From: Brachybacterium sp. UMB0905
GTDB taxonomy: Bacteria > Actinomycetota > Actinomycetes > Actinomycetales > Dermabacteraceae
NCBI RefSeq assembly: GCF_002871795.1
Contig: NZ_PNHL01000020.1
Coordinates: forward strand, 1 to 30,568
DNA length: 30,568 nt
Direction: 5' to 3'
Positions 12,340 through 22,100 of this stretch are shown piece after piece. The notes under the pieces are model-generated. The model was not told where the DNA came from. It saw only the letters and a program-made list of their open reading frames with translations, and searched no databases. The position numbers and the translations under genes were made by a program. Position 1 is the first letter of the stretch, and each line of letters begins with the position of its first letter.

Positions 12340-13745
12340 GCTCCTCCCCCCTCCCCAGCGATACCGCCGACGCCAAGGCCGCGAAGGCCGCCGCGAAAAA
12401 ACAGCGCCGTGCCGCGAAGGCCCAGGCGCGGGCGGAAGCACGGCGCGCCCGGACGGCGAAACGCCGCGCGGGCTCCCAGGCACAGGAGCGCACGGACCAG
12501 GGCTCCGCGGACGACGCGGCCGCAGCGACGTCGCCCAGCGGTCTTGCCGCCTGGCGGGATGCCATCGTCGAGCTGTGGATGCGGCGCATCCACCCGGTGC
12601 TCGATGTCATCTCCCCACTGGGTTGGGCGCTGCTCGGTGTGACGGTCGCCTGCTGGATCATCGGGCTCACCCTGCATATCACCGAGCTGAACGTCATCGC
12701 CTTCGCCCTGTCCGTCCCCCTGCTCATCGCAGCGCTGTTCGTGCTGGGACGAGCCCGGTATGCGGTGACGCTGGACCTGCAGAGCCATCGCGTGGTGGTG
12801 GGCAGCCGGGCTGTGGGCCGCGTCGAGGTGGCCAACCCCACCCAGCGCAGCATCCTGCCGTCCCGCATCGAGCTGGCCGTCGGCAAGGCGACCGCACAGT
12901 TCCTGGTGCCCCGCCTGCCCGCCGGGCAGTCCCATGAGGAGCTGTTCGCCGTCCCCACCCGCAAACGTGCCGTGCTGGTGGTGGGCCCGGTGCGCTCGGT
13001 GCGCGATGACCCGCTGTCGCTCATGCGCCGCCAGGTGACGTGGGCGAAGGCGCAGGAGCTGTACGTTCACCCACGGACCGTCCGGCTGGACGAGGCCGCG
13101 AGCGGATTCCTCCGGGACCTCGAGGGCACACCGTCATCGGACCTGTCCAGCTCCGATATCGCCTTCCATGCGCTGCGCGACTACACCCCGGGCGATGACC
13201 GTCGGCACGTGCACTGGCGCACCACCGCTCGCACCGGCAAGCTCATGGTCCGCCAGTTCGAGGAGACCCGCCGCTCCCATGTGGTGGTGGCGCTGGACAA
13301 CCTCGCCGACCACTACGCGAGCGAGGACGAGTTCGAACTGGCCGTCGCCGCGGCCGCCTCGATCTCCGCCCAGACGTTCCGGGAGGAGAAGGAGCTGACT
13401 CCCTTCACGTTCGACGCTCGGCAGAACACGCTGTCCTACCGGCAGATGATGGATGACTACACGGTGGTGGACCCGCTGCGTGAGCGGATCTCCTTCCACG
13501 AGCTGGGGCAGAAGGCCGCGGACCTCGCTCCCAACGCCTCAGCCGTGATGATGGTGGTCGGTTCCCACACCACCGCCCGGGAGCTGAACGCCGCCGCCAC
13601 GCAGCTGCCGCTCGGCGTGCTCGCGGTGGCGATCCGCTGCGTCGAGGACGCTGAGGTCAAGCGCTCGGCGATCGGCAGCCTGGACGTGGTGACGGTGGGC
13701 TCGCTGGAAACGCTCGCGCGGGCCCTACGGGCGGTGGGCCGATGA
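12336..13745 (+). CDS. DUF58-domain membrane protein
   Basis: This 469-residue protein has a Lys/Arg/Ala-rich cytosolic N-terminus (about 13-47) and two membrane segments (about 95-113 and 119-138). The DUF58 domain follows, with its signature DYTPGDDRRHVHWRTTARTG near residues 280-300 and a C-terminal von Willebrand A-like fold expected from the family. DUF58 proteins are thought to work with MoxR ATPases in maturing or assembling envelope complexes; the biochemical activity is unknown. ATG 12336 overlaps the stop of the MoxR gene as ATGA. The same frame is open further upstream inside the MoxR gene, but that part is antisense to family expectation and was not included. The charged N-terminal extension is typical of actinobacterial members. 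Confidence 0.93.
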   Translation: MSSSPLPSDTADAKAAKAAAKKQRRAAKAQARAEARRARTAKRRAGSQAQERTDQGSADDAAAATSPSGLAAWRDAIVELWMRRIHPVLDVISPLGWALLGVTVACWIIGLTLHITELNVIAFALSVPLLIAALFVLGRARYAVTLDLQSHRVVVGSRAVGRVEVANPTQRSILPSRIELAVGKATAQFLVPRLPAGQSHEELFAVPTRKRAVLVVGPVRSVRDDPLSLMRRQVTWAKAQELYVHPRTVRLDEAASGFLRDLEGTPSSDLSSSDIAFHALRDYTPGDDRRHVHWRTTARTGKLMVRQFEETRRSHVVVALDNLADHYASEDEFELAVAAAASISAQTFREEKELTPFTFDARQNTLSYRQMMDDYTVVDPLRERISFHELGQKAADLAPNASAVMMVVGSHTTARELNAAATQLPLGVLAVAIRCVEDAEVKRSAIGSLDVVTVGSLETLARALRAVGR

Positions 13746-16246
13746 GCGGCGTGGACAAGAAGGGCCGTCCGCCCAGTTACTTCTCCCGCACCTCGAGCAT
13801 GCGGCGTCTGGTAGACGTAACCGTGCTCTCGGCCCTGTTCATCATCGCGCTGCTGGGTTTCGAGCACGTCTACGGTGACCTGCAGTACCTCATCAGCGGC
13901 CTGATGGCGCTGGCCCTGGGCACCCTCATTGCGCTGATCGGGGCGCGCTGGCGCTGGGGCCCGCTGCGCATCACCCCGTTGCTGCTGGTGGTGTACTTCC
14001 TGTTCGGCTCGATGTTCGCGGCGCCCACCCGGGCGAAATGGGGCATTCTGCCCACCCTGGGGTCGCTGTGGGAGCTCGTGAAGGCCCCGGTGACCACGTG
14101 GAAGTCCGTGCTCACCGTGGCGCCACCGGTGGGCACCGCCCAAGCGGTGATGGCCACCGTGTGGATCAGCATGCTGCTGCTGAGCCTGCTGGGCATGACC
14201 ACGGTCATGCGCAGCCGCCTGTACGTGCTGGCATGGCTGTTCCCGCTGGCTCTCATGGGAGTCAGCATCGTCTTCGGAACCGACCAGGCCTACCTGCCGG
14301 TGCTGCGTGGACTGCTGTATGCCGTCATCTCGGTTGCCTGGCTGACCTGGCGCTTTGAGAGCGGTCGCCTGGCTGGTTCCCGCTCCACGATCATCTCCGA
14401 TACCGTCCGGCCCGGCTCCTGGAAGAACCCGGTGCTGCGGCGTCGCGTCATCGGGGGGACGCTGATCATGGCGGTCGCCGTCGGCGCTGCGGTGGCTGCG
14501 GCGCCGCTGTTGGATCCGCCGCCGCGCACGATCCGCTATGCGGCGCGAGACCACATCAACCCGCCGTTCGACCCGCGCGAATACGTCTCGCCGCTGTCCG
14601 AGTTCCGCGGCTACCTCAAGGATCAGCGCGACGCCGAGCTGTTCACGATCACCGGGGTCAGCGGGGGAGACAAGGTCCGTCTGGCCACGATGGACCAGTA
14701 CGACCTGCAGGTCTACAACGTCGCCAGCTCCACCGAACGCGGCAGCTCCTCCGGGGTGTTCCTGCGCACCGCCCCCGGGGTGGACCTCGCCGAGCCCAGC
14801 GGCTCCAGCCAGGTCTCCACGGTCACGATCGGCGAGTACCGCGGCGTGTGGATGCCCACGCTGGGCACCCGCACCAACCGCATCGATATCGATGGCATGG
14901 CGCAGGATCGGATCGGTGTCACCGCCGAGAACCTCTACCTCAACCAGGCCTCGCAGACTGCTGTGAACTCCCGGGGGGTGGCCGCCGGCGACACCTATGA
15001 CCTCTCCTATGAGCCGTACACCGAGCTGACCGCCGAAGAGCAGCGCAGCGCGAAGTTCGCGAATATCGCGATGCCGGAGAACGCCCCCCTCGACGAGCTC
15101 ACGTCCTTCGCTGAGGAGTGGGTGGGCGATGCCCCGTCGGACTATGAGAAGTTCCAGAACCTCTCGCGGGCCATCAAGCAGGACGCCTACTACTCGCATG
15201 GCCTCGATGAGGAGACGGCCTCGCTGTCCGGCCATGGGGCCAGCCGCCTGCTGGCGATGATGAAGGAGTTCGGTTTCGACAAGGACGTGCCGGACGCGCA
15301 GCCCGAGGGGCGCATCGGCGATGAGGAGCAGTACGCGGCGCTGACCGCGGTCATGGCCCGCTCGGTGGGGATCCCCGCGCGCGTCGTCATGGGCTTCGAG
15401 GTCCCCGAGGGGTCCGAGGGCACCGTCGCGATCACCGGCGATGACGTCACCGCCTGGGTGGAGGTGGCCTTCGAGGGGCACGGCTGGGTGCGCTTCGACC
15501 CGGCCCCCGATGAGGACGATGACCCCACCCAGCCCAAGCCCAAAGAGGTGGAGAAGCCGCTGCCGCAGGTGGCGCAGCCCCCGCCGCCGCCTGCGGAGCC
15601 GCCCAGCCCGCCGCCGGGCGCCATGAGCGAGGAGTCCGATGAACCCGAGCCGGAGCCCGAGGGGCCGGCGACGTGGGTGATCTACGTGGGCCTTGGAACG
15701 ATCCCACTGCTGCTGATGCTGCTGGCCGTGATTGGTGTGCTGAGCGCCAAGGCGCTGCGTCGGCACCGACGGCGCACGCGCGGCCTGCTGCCAGCCCGGA
15801 TCGACGGCGGCTGGCAGGAGATCCTGGATCTCATGGCCGACCAGGGGCGGCGCCCCGATCCGCTCCTGACACGCCAGGAGACGGCAGCGCTGCTGGACGC
15901 CGAGATCCCAGCGATGGGTGCGTTGACCCTTGCGGGACGGGCGGATCGGGCGGTGTTCGGGCCCGATGACCTCCCGCCCGGGGTGGTCGATGAGTACTGG
16001 ACGCATGTCATGGCGGCCCGGCGTAGCATGTCCGCGGCTGTGCCGTGGTATCGACGACTGCGGGCGGCCCTCTCACTGCGCTCGTTCCGGCGTCGCGCGG
16101 CCGAGCGGCGGTCGGAGCGCAAGCGCGAACGCACGAACCGCCGGGCCCGCACCAAGGCCCAGCGGCGCACCGCGGCGATGCGCGTTCGCCGCTCCTCGTT
16201 CCGCGGCGGAACGAGGCGCACCTCGAGGAAAGGCCGGTCCCGATGA
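13742..16246 (+). CDS. Transglutaminase-fold membrane protein (TgpA-like), probably without catalytic residues
   Basis: The protein has 834 residues. Seven hydrophobic segments (about 22-42, 47-68, 75-93, 133-153, 158-178, 184-202, 236-257) precede an extracytoplasmic transglutaminase-like domain (about 270-600). A Pro/Glu-rich stretch, one more membrane segment (about 645-667) and an Arg-rich cytosolic tail follow. The fold signature is clear: ARSVGIPARVVMGFEV, then AWVEVAFEGHGWVRFDPAP. In active relatives the first block is preceded by a G-x-C-x-x-F-A box; here it reads GDEEQYAA (526-533), placing Glu528 at the Cys. The HAWVEV box reads TAWVEV, with Thr570 at the His. Only the Asp (586) remains. 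The protein may therefore bind or scaffold rather than catalyse. ATG 13742 overlaps the DUF58 stop. In the PFNA-type cluster this is the 'tgm' gene. Confidence 0.88.
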   Translation: MSGVDKKGRPPSYFSRTSSMRRLVDVTVLSALFIIALLGFEHVYGDLQYLISGLMALALGTLIALIGARWRWGPLRITPLLLVVYFLFGSMFAAPTRAKWGILPTLGSLWELVKAPVTTWKSVLTVAPPVGTAQAVMATVWISMLLLSLLGMTTVMRSRLYVLAWLFPLALMGVSIVFGTDQAYLPVLRGLLYAVISVAWLTWRFESGRLAGSRSTIISDTVRPGSWKNPVLRRRVIGGTLIMAVAVGAAVAAAPLLDPPPRTIRYAARDHINPPFDPREYVSPLSEFRGYLKDQRDAELFTITGVSGGDKVRLATMDQYDLQVYNVASSTERGSSSGVFLRTAPGVDLAEPSGSSQVSTVTIGEYRGVWMPTLGTRTNRIDIDGMAQDRIGVTAENLYLNQASQTAVNSRGVAAGDTYDLSYEPYTELTAEEQRSAKFANIAMPENAPLDELTSFAEEWVGDAPSDYEKFQNLSRAIKQDAYYSHGLDEETASLSGHGASRLLAMMKEFGFDKDVPDAQPEGRIGDEEQYAALTAVMARSVGIPARVVMGFEVPEGSEGTVAITGDDVTAWVEVAFEGHGWVRFDPAPDEDDDPTQPKPKEVEKPLPQVAQPPPPPAEPPSPPPGAMSEESDEPEPEPEGPATWVIYVGLGTIPLLLMLLAVIGVLSAKALRRHRRRTRGLLPARIDGGWQEILDLMADQGRRPDPLLTRQETAALLDAEIPAMGALTLAGRADRAVFGPDDLPPGVVDEYWTHVMAARRSMSAAVPWYRRLRAALSLRSFRRRAAERRSERKRERTNRRARTKAQRRTAAMRVRRSSFRGGTRRTSRKGRSR

Positions 16247-18273
16247 GCCAGACCCGCTACTGCAGCACCTGCGGAACCCTGCTGGCCGACGGCGCGGTGA
16301 TATGCGGCGAGTGCGGAGCCCGCTACCAGGCCTCCCCCTATGAGCGGCGGGCCACCGATGCGCCGGGCGCCTGGTCGCAGGCGCCGCGGCACCGTAGCCG
16401 TGATCTGGGGGCCCAGCCCGAACAGGCTCCGGCCGAGGAAGAGGGCATCCAGCTGATCACGTCCGATGCGCTGCAGCCGAAGAACCCCGGGGCGACCGCG
16501 TTGCGCACCGATTCCCAGTACGATCAGATGATGGCCACGCAGTCCCCGATGAATCCCGCGAGCGCGACCGCGCAGCCCGGTGTCCCCAGCGGGCCCGGCT
16601 CTCCCGCGCCCGCCCCGGCCTCCGGTTCCCAGGCCGTGCCCGGCGGTGCCTCCGGACAGATGGAGCCGCCGCTGGACGGGTGCACTCCCGGCTCGTTCCT
16701 CAAGCGCTTCCTCGCCATGGCGGTGGATGGGGTCATCAGCACCCTGGTGACCGTCCCGCTGATCATCGGCATCGTGCTGTTCCTCAAGGCGGAATCACCC
16801 GGGCTGCTCTCCCAGATCCTCATCGGCGTGGGCACGATGCTGCCGGCCGCCTACACCATCCTCATCCTGTGGCTGGTGGGTGCCAAGGGCTTCTCCCTGG
16901 GCAAGCTGATTTTGGGCCTGCGGGTCACGCGCGCCAGCCAGGGCGGCTCCATCGGCTTCCTGCGCTCACTGGGTCGCTCGGTGCTGTATGGCCTGCTGCC
17001 GCCGTTGATGGGCCTGTCGGTGTTCCTGGACCCGAAGAAGCATCTGCGCGGTTTCCACGACCGCATCATCGACTCCGCCGTGGTGGATGTGAAGGATGGT
17101 CGCAATCCCCTGCAGCCCCGCCCCGATGACTTCGAGCGCGCCTCCGCCGAGCACTACCTGGGGGAGTCCTCTGTTGCCGTGTCGACGCATGACAATCTGC
17201 TGACCACGCCGGGAGCGGCATGGAGTGGCCAGGATGCGGCCGCACAGCCGGTCGCGGGGGGCAGCGCCGGGGCACAGGACATTGCCCAGAGCCCCTACGC
17301 TCCGCCCGCGACGGGCTCCGGCCCGGAACCGTCGGCCGATGGTTCGTGGTCGACCCCCGCGGCGAGCGGTGCCGATGGCGGCTGGGCGCCGCCGCCGGTG
17401 GAACCCGTCCCTGCGAGCCAGGATCCGTGGGCCGGTGCCGGCTCGGCGTCCGCCGCGTCCTGGGGGGCGCCCGAGGCTCCCGCCCAGCAGTGGGACGCCC
17501 CCGCCCCGGATGCCGCTGCGCCGCCGGCAGCGCAGGGCTCGGGGAGCCAGCCCGCGGCCCCGCAGGAGTGGGGCCCGGGGCCCGCGCAGCAGTGGAACCA
17601 GCCCGAGGCTCCCGCGCAGCCCGACCCGGCGCCTGCCCCGCCCCAGGATGCGCAGTCCTGGGCGCCCCCGGCGGGCCAGTCCTGGGCCCAGCAGGCGGAG
17701 GAGGGCGCCGCCCCGCAGGGTGAGCAGTCCTGGGCCCAGCAGGCCGAGCAAGCGCCCGCTTCGCAGGCCGCGCCGTCGGCCCCGGAGCCGCCGCAGCCGG
17801 TGCAGGTGAACCAGCCCAGTGAGCTGACCAGCGATGCCTGGGACGCGTCGGACAACCAGCCGGAGGAGGTCACCCAGGTCTCCGTGCCGGAGGAGGATCT
17901 GGGGGACCTCGAACAGACCCGCGTCAGCCCGGCTCGGCTCCCGCATGTGAAAAAGCTGCGCCTGACCATGGATGAGGGCGAAGAGCGGGAGATCGATCGC
18001 CCGGTGGTGATCGGCCGCAACCCCTCGGGCACCGAGCAGGACGCGCTGTTCGTCCTGAAGGATGAGACCCGTTCGGTCTCCAAGACGCACCTGCGCGTGG
18101 ACGGCACCGGGGAGGATGTGATCGTCACCGATCTGGGATCCACCAACGGGTCGACCATCCTGCGCGAGGACGGTTCGCGGGAGACCCTCGTCCCGGACAC
18201 CCCGACGGTGCTGCCGCAGGGGGCGCGGGTGACGATCGGTGACCGCAGCCTGTCAGTGGAGCGGATCGCGTGA
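16243..18273 (+). CDS. Zinc ribbon - RDD - FHA domain protein
   Basis: The 676-residue protein starts with a zinc ribbon, CSTC...CGEC (Cys 7, 10, 22, 25). An RDD-family membrane domain follows (about 147-285), with hydrophobic segments near 161-181 and 190-215 and the typical SLGKLILGLRV block. A long Ala/Pro/Gln/Trp-rich linker then leads to a C-terminal FHA domain (about 570-676). That domain has all the core residues: IGRN (Arg592), SKTH and DLGSTNG. FHA domains bind phosphothreonine, so this protein probably recruits kinase substrates to the membrane. Thr residues in acidic contexts just before the FHA domain (EEVTQVS and LEQTRVS) could be phosphosites. ATG 16243 overlaps the previous stop as ATGA. 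The linker holds short repeats around QSWAQQAE (about 17680-17745). Confidence 0.87.
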   Translation: MSQTRYCSTCGTLLADGAVICGECGARYQASPYERRATDAPGAWSQAPRHRSRDLGAQPEQAPAEEEGIQLITSDALQPKNPGATALRTDSQYDQMMATQSPMNPASATAQPGVPSGPGSPAPAPASGSQAVPGGASGQMEPPLDGCTPGSFLKRFLAMAVDGVISTLVTVPLIIGIVLFLKAESPGLLSQILIGVGTMLPAAYTILILWLVGAKGFSLGKLILGLRVTRASQGGSIGFLRSLGRSVLYGLLPPLMGLSVFLDPKKHLRGFHDRIIDSAVVDVKDGRNPLQPRPDDFERASAEHYLGESSVAVSTHDNLLTTPGAAWSGQDAAAQPVAGGSAGAQDIAQSPYAPPATGSGPEPSADGSWSTPAASGADGGWAPPPVEPVPASQDPWAGAGSASAASWGAPEAPAQQWDAPAPDAAAPPAAQGSGSQPAAPQEWGPGPAQQWNQPEAPAQPDPAPAPPQDAQSWAPPAGQSWAQQAEEGAAPQGEQSWAQQAEQAPASQAAPSAPEPPQPVQVNQPSELTSDAWDASDNQPEEVTQVSVPEEDLGDLEQTRVSPARLPHVKKLRLTMDEGEEREIDRPVVIGRNPSGTEQDALFVLKDETRSVSKTHLRVDGTGEDVIVTDLGSTNGSTILREDGSRETLVPDTPTVLPQGARVTIGDRSLSVERIA

Positions 18274-19154
18274 TCGACCGTTCACTGTCCGACCCCGATC
18301 TGCAGGGCACGATCCGGGCCATCTCTGCGTCCGCCACCCACGTGGGGCATGTGCGCGCCACCAATGAGGATTCCGTGCTGGAGTCTCCGCCGATCTATCT
18401 CGTGGCCGACGGGATGGGCGGCCACAACGCCGGTGAGGTCGCCAGCGCCATCGCGGTGGAGGAGTTCGAGAAGCTCACCGTCCAGGAGAACGTGACCGTC
18501 GAGCAGCTGGGGGCGGCGCTGGTGTCGGCCGCCGAGCGCATCGCCGAACTGGGCGGCGGATCCCCCCTCTCGGCGGGTACCACCGTCGCCGTGGTGGCCA
18601 CGATGGTGCTGGACGATGTCGGGTACTGGGTGGTCATGAATCTCGGGGACTCGCGCGTGTACCGCCTGTCCGGGGAGATCTTCGAGCAGGTGAGCGTGGA
18701 TCACTCGGTGGTGCAGGAGCTCATGGACCGCGGCGAGCTAACCCCGGAGCAGGCCCGCGTGCATCCCTACCGCCACATGGTCACGCGGGCGCTTGGCGCG
18801 GGACCGGATTCAGATCCGGACTACTGGCTGATCCCCGCCGAACCCGGGGACCGGATGCTGGTGTGCTCCGACGGGCTGACCGGGGAGGTCGACGACGCGG
18901 GCATCGAGGCGCTGCTGCGCAGCCGCTCCGATGTGCGCACCATCTGCCAGGATCTGGTGCAGCGGGCCCTGGACGGCGGCGGGCACGACAACGTGTCGGT
19001 GGTGTTGGTCGAAGCGGTGGAGGTGGTGGGGCACGAGCTCGACACCGAGAACACCTCCGACGGCGCAACCTCCCCGTCGGACGACTACGTGGATGTCAAT
19101 GAGGACACGCTGCCGCGCGGACTGGGGCAGGACGGTGGTGACACCGACCGATGA
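18270..19154 (+). CDS. PP2C-family Ser/Thr protein phosphatase
   Basis: This 294-residue soluble phosphatase has the complete PP2C metal-binding set: RATNED (Asp34), VADGMGGHNAGEVAS (Asp47), DSRVYRL, VCSDGL (Asp201) and GGHDN (Asp240). It probably removes phosphates placed by the kinase encoded two genes downstream. It is of usual length for bacterial PstP/PrpC-type catalytic domains and has no membrane segment, unlike PstP. The start is GTG 18270, inside the GTGA overlap with the preceding stop. The acidic C-terminal tail (about 260-294) is not conserved. It is the 'prpC' position of the PFNA-type cluster. Confidence 0.94.
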   Translation: MIDRSLSDPDLQGTIRAISASATHVGHVRATNEDSVLESPPIYLVADGMGGHNAGEVASAIAVEEFEKLTVQENVTVEQLGAALVSAAERIAELGGGSPLSAGTTVAVVATMVLDDVGYWVVMNLGDSRVYRLSGEIFEQVSVDHSVVQELMDRGELTPEQARVHPYRHMVTRALGAGPDSDPDYWLIPAEPGDRMLVCSDGLTGEVDDAGIEALLRSRSDVRTICQDLVQRALDGGGHDNVSVVLVEAVEVVGHELDTENTSDGATSPSDDYVDVNEDTLPRGLGQDGGDTDR

Positions 19155-22100
19155 GCGAGGACTCGCAGGAGAGCACGGAGCCGCAGCTGCTGAGCCGCGG
19201 CACCTGGACCCGGCAGGGCCCGGCCACGCTCGTGACCCGCGGCGATGCCTGGGTGGTGCTCGTGCCGGGCCTGCGCAAACAGGTCACGGAGGCGACGTGG
19301 AACCTGTTGGGCGGTGAGATCTCGGCGGAGAGCTTCCTGGAGGAGCTCTTGACGGCCACCGACATGGAGAGCGTGGAGAAGTTCACCGCGCTGCTCTTCG
19401 GTGTGCACGACGGCACCACCGCGACCGTGGGCGTCAAGGGCAGCACCCCGATCGCGGTGCACACGGCGGAGGGCGCTCAGCTGATCGCCGGAACCGAGGA
19501 GGAGCCCTTCGTGCAGCGCACCCTGGAGGGGGTGCAGCGCGTAGCCTTCGGTGATCTTCCGCCTGAGGAGCCGGTGGGGGCACCACGGGTGGATTCCGGG
19601 GTGGTCCCGGTGCGGGGGTTCGTGCGCATGTGCGTGGATCCCGCCGAGCTGGAGGACGCCGAGCGCGCGACCCTCGCCGAGCAGGTCGAGGAGATGGGCC
19701 GCTCGATCGAAGACCCGGAGGCGAAGAAACGCCGGGCCGCCGCACCGAAACCATCGCCGAAACCCGCCGCGACGTCCAGCTCCAGCTCGGCGAGCAGTCT
19801 CTCGATCCGCAAGCCGCAGATGTCCACGCGCAAGCCCGGTGAGCTGCCGTCCTCTCTGCGCGGAGGACGCGGCGGATCCGCGGCCCGCGAGCCGGAGCCC
19901 GAGCGCACCGGCCCGAACATGTTCGACGGACTGTTCTCCTCCTCCGCACCATCCGGTGGGGCTGCGGCGAAACCCGCCGAGAAGGCAGCGGATCAGCCCG
20001 CCGCAGCGGAACCGGCGGCACAGCCCGCCGCTTCGGCAGCGCCCGAGCAGGCCGCAGCACCGGCCGCGGCGGAGAAGCCCGCGGCACCCGCCGCTGCTGC
20101 CGCCCCCGCGGCGGAGAGGCCCGAGCAGGACGCGGACAAGAGCGATGCACCGCCGACATCCGGTCGTTCTGTGGGCCGACGCCGTCTGGTGAGCACCTCC
20201 CTGTTCGATCGCAAGCGCCGCAGCCCGGCACCGTCGGCGCAGAGCACGCCTGCGCAGACGGAAGAGAAGGAAGAGAAGGAGCCGTCGGCGGAGCAGGTCC
20301 CAGCCGCGAGCGAGGACAAGGCGGCGGCTGAGGACAAGGCGGCGGCTGAGGACAAGGCTGCGGCTGAGGACAATGCGGCGGCTGAGAAGCCCGCTGCCGA
20401 GGAGCAGCCGACAGAGCAGACTCCCGCCCCGGCTGAGGACAAGACCACGGCTGAGGACACGACGGAGGACAACAAGGACTCGGAGGACAGCAAGGACGCT
20501 GAGGACAATAAGGACGCAGAGCCCGCAGCAGAGCAGGAGCCCGAGCCCGCTGAGGAACCGGCCGCCGCGCCCGAGCCCGCTGAGGAACCGGCCGCCGCGC
20601 CTGCCCCGGTGCCGCGTCCGGCGCCGTCGGCCTCTATTCCCACGCCGGTGCCCCCGGACGAGGACGATGAGCTGAGCTCTCCGCCCACGCAGGTCGCCCC
20701 GATCGACGATGACGAGGTCGACGACCAGCAGCCGCCTCAGAACGTGCAGATGGCGGAGCCCGCTCCGGCATCCGCGCCCGAGCCGAGCCCGGCGCCTGCC
20801 GCCGCAGCCTCGGTGGCGGCCACGCCCCGCGCTTCCCGGTCCACCCCGAGCATCAGCGACCTCGAGCACTCCGGTGCCTATGACGATCTGTTCGGCAAGA
20901 CGGTTTTCCGCCGGATCGAGGATGCCGCGGTGCGCCGCACCGGCGACGAGGATGAGGATGACCATGAGGAAGCCGCGTCGTCGTCGGAGGTGAAGGGCGC
21001 CTCGGAGGGCTCAGAGCCGGTTGAGGCTGAGGAGAGCGCGGACGCGGAGCCGGAGGTGAGCGCGCCGGAGCCCACTCCGCCGCCGGAGTTCATCGACTGG
21101 GTTCCGGGCGTGGGGCGGGCGGCCCCGGAGGTCGCGCGCACCGCCGCGCGTCGGGCCAGCAGCCCGCCGCCATCGGCCCCCGCCTACCCACAGGTGCAGA
21201 TGGCCCAGCGCCCGCCAGCACCGCGCACCGGACCGCGCCCGGCCCCGGTCCGGCCCGAGCAGATGCCGAGCTCCCCGCCCCACCCCGGATGGGGACACAG
21301 TGCGCCCCAGCCTGGTGCTCCCCAGCCCGGTGTCGCACCGCCCGGCGCCCCGATGGGACATCCCGGCGGCGCGTCCTATCCGCCGCAGGCCCCCGCGGAT
21401 CCCGGTGCTGCGGGGCGGCAGATCGGCTGGCCCGGATCTCCATCACCGCCCGCGCAGCCCGGTGCTCCCGGACAGTACGGCGCTCCGGGGCCGTACGGCG
21501 CCACCGCACCGTACGGCCCCTCCTCTCCGTCCTACGGTCCTCGGGGAGGGGGCCCGGGTCAGATGCCGCCGCGGCAGGCCCCTGCCCAGCACCCGATGAG
21601 CGGTCAGCCAGGACCCCAGTACCCGCAGGGGCCCCAGCAGCCCGGCAGTGCCCCGCAGCACCCGCAAGGACCTCAGCAGCCGCAGGGGCCCCAGCAGCCG
21701 CAGGGCCCGCAGCACCCTGGCGGTGCCCCGCAGTATCCAGGGGGACAGGCGCCATCGGGCCACGGTCGCCACGCGAGCGCTCCGCATCCGGTAGCCCCCG
21801 CTGCCCCGGCACCCGCCCCTGCCGCTCCAGCACCCGCGCCTGCCCATGCGGGGTCGGCTGGGTCTGCTGGGCCGATATCCAGGGCTCGCCCCACCCAGGG
21901 CTCCTCGTCCAGCGCGGTCATGCTGCCGGGCATCGTGTGCAGCAACGGGCACGCGAACTCCCCTGAACGGGCGCAGTGCCGTGTGTGCGCAGGTCCGCTG
22001 GACGGCCCCACCCGTACCGTGGCCCGCCCGCCTCTGGGAGCCCTCCAGATCTCGGGCGGGGACAGCATTGTGCTGGATCGCTCGGCGATCATCGGCCGTC

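Noticed and set aside
13457..16006. 849-codon minus-strand frame, and similar long ones at 19085-20965, 24119-26254 and 26255-28024
   Set aside because: These are mirror frames of recognised + strand genes with biased, low-information composition. They show no ribosome sites or motifs.
21600..21740. CRISPR-like array
   Set aside because: The short direct repeats are in-frame codons for PQGPQQ peptides, with no unique spacers of constant length.
20280..21900. Horizontally acquired segment, because of odd composition
   Set aside because: The bias is explained by Ala/Pro/Glu/Gln codons of a low-complexity linker. Third-position GC matches the neighbours, and no mobile-element ends are present.
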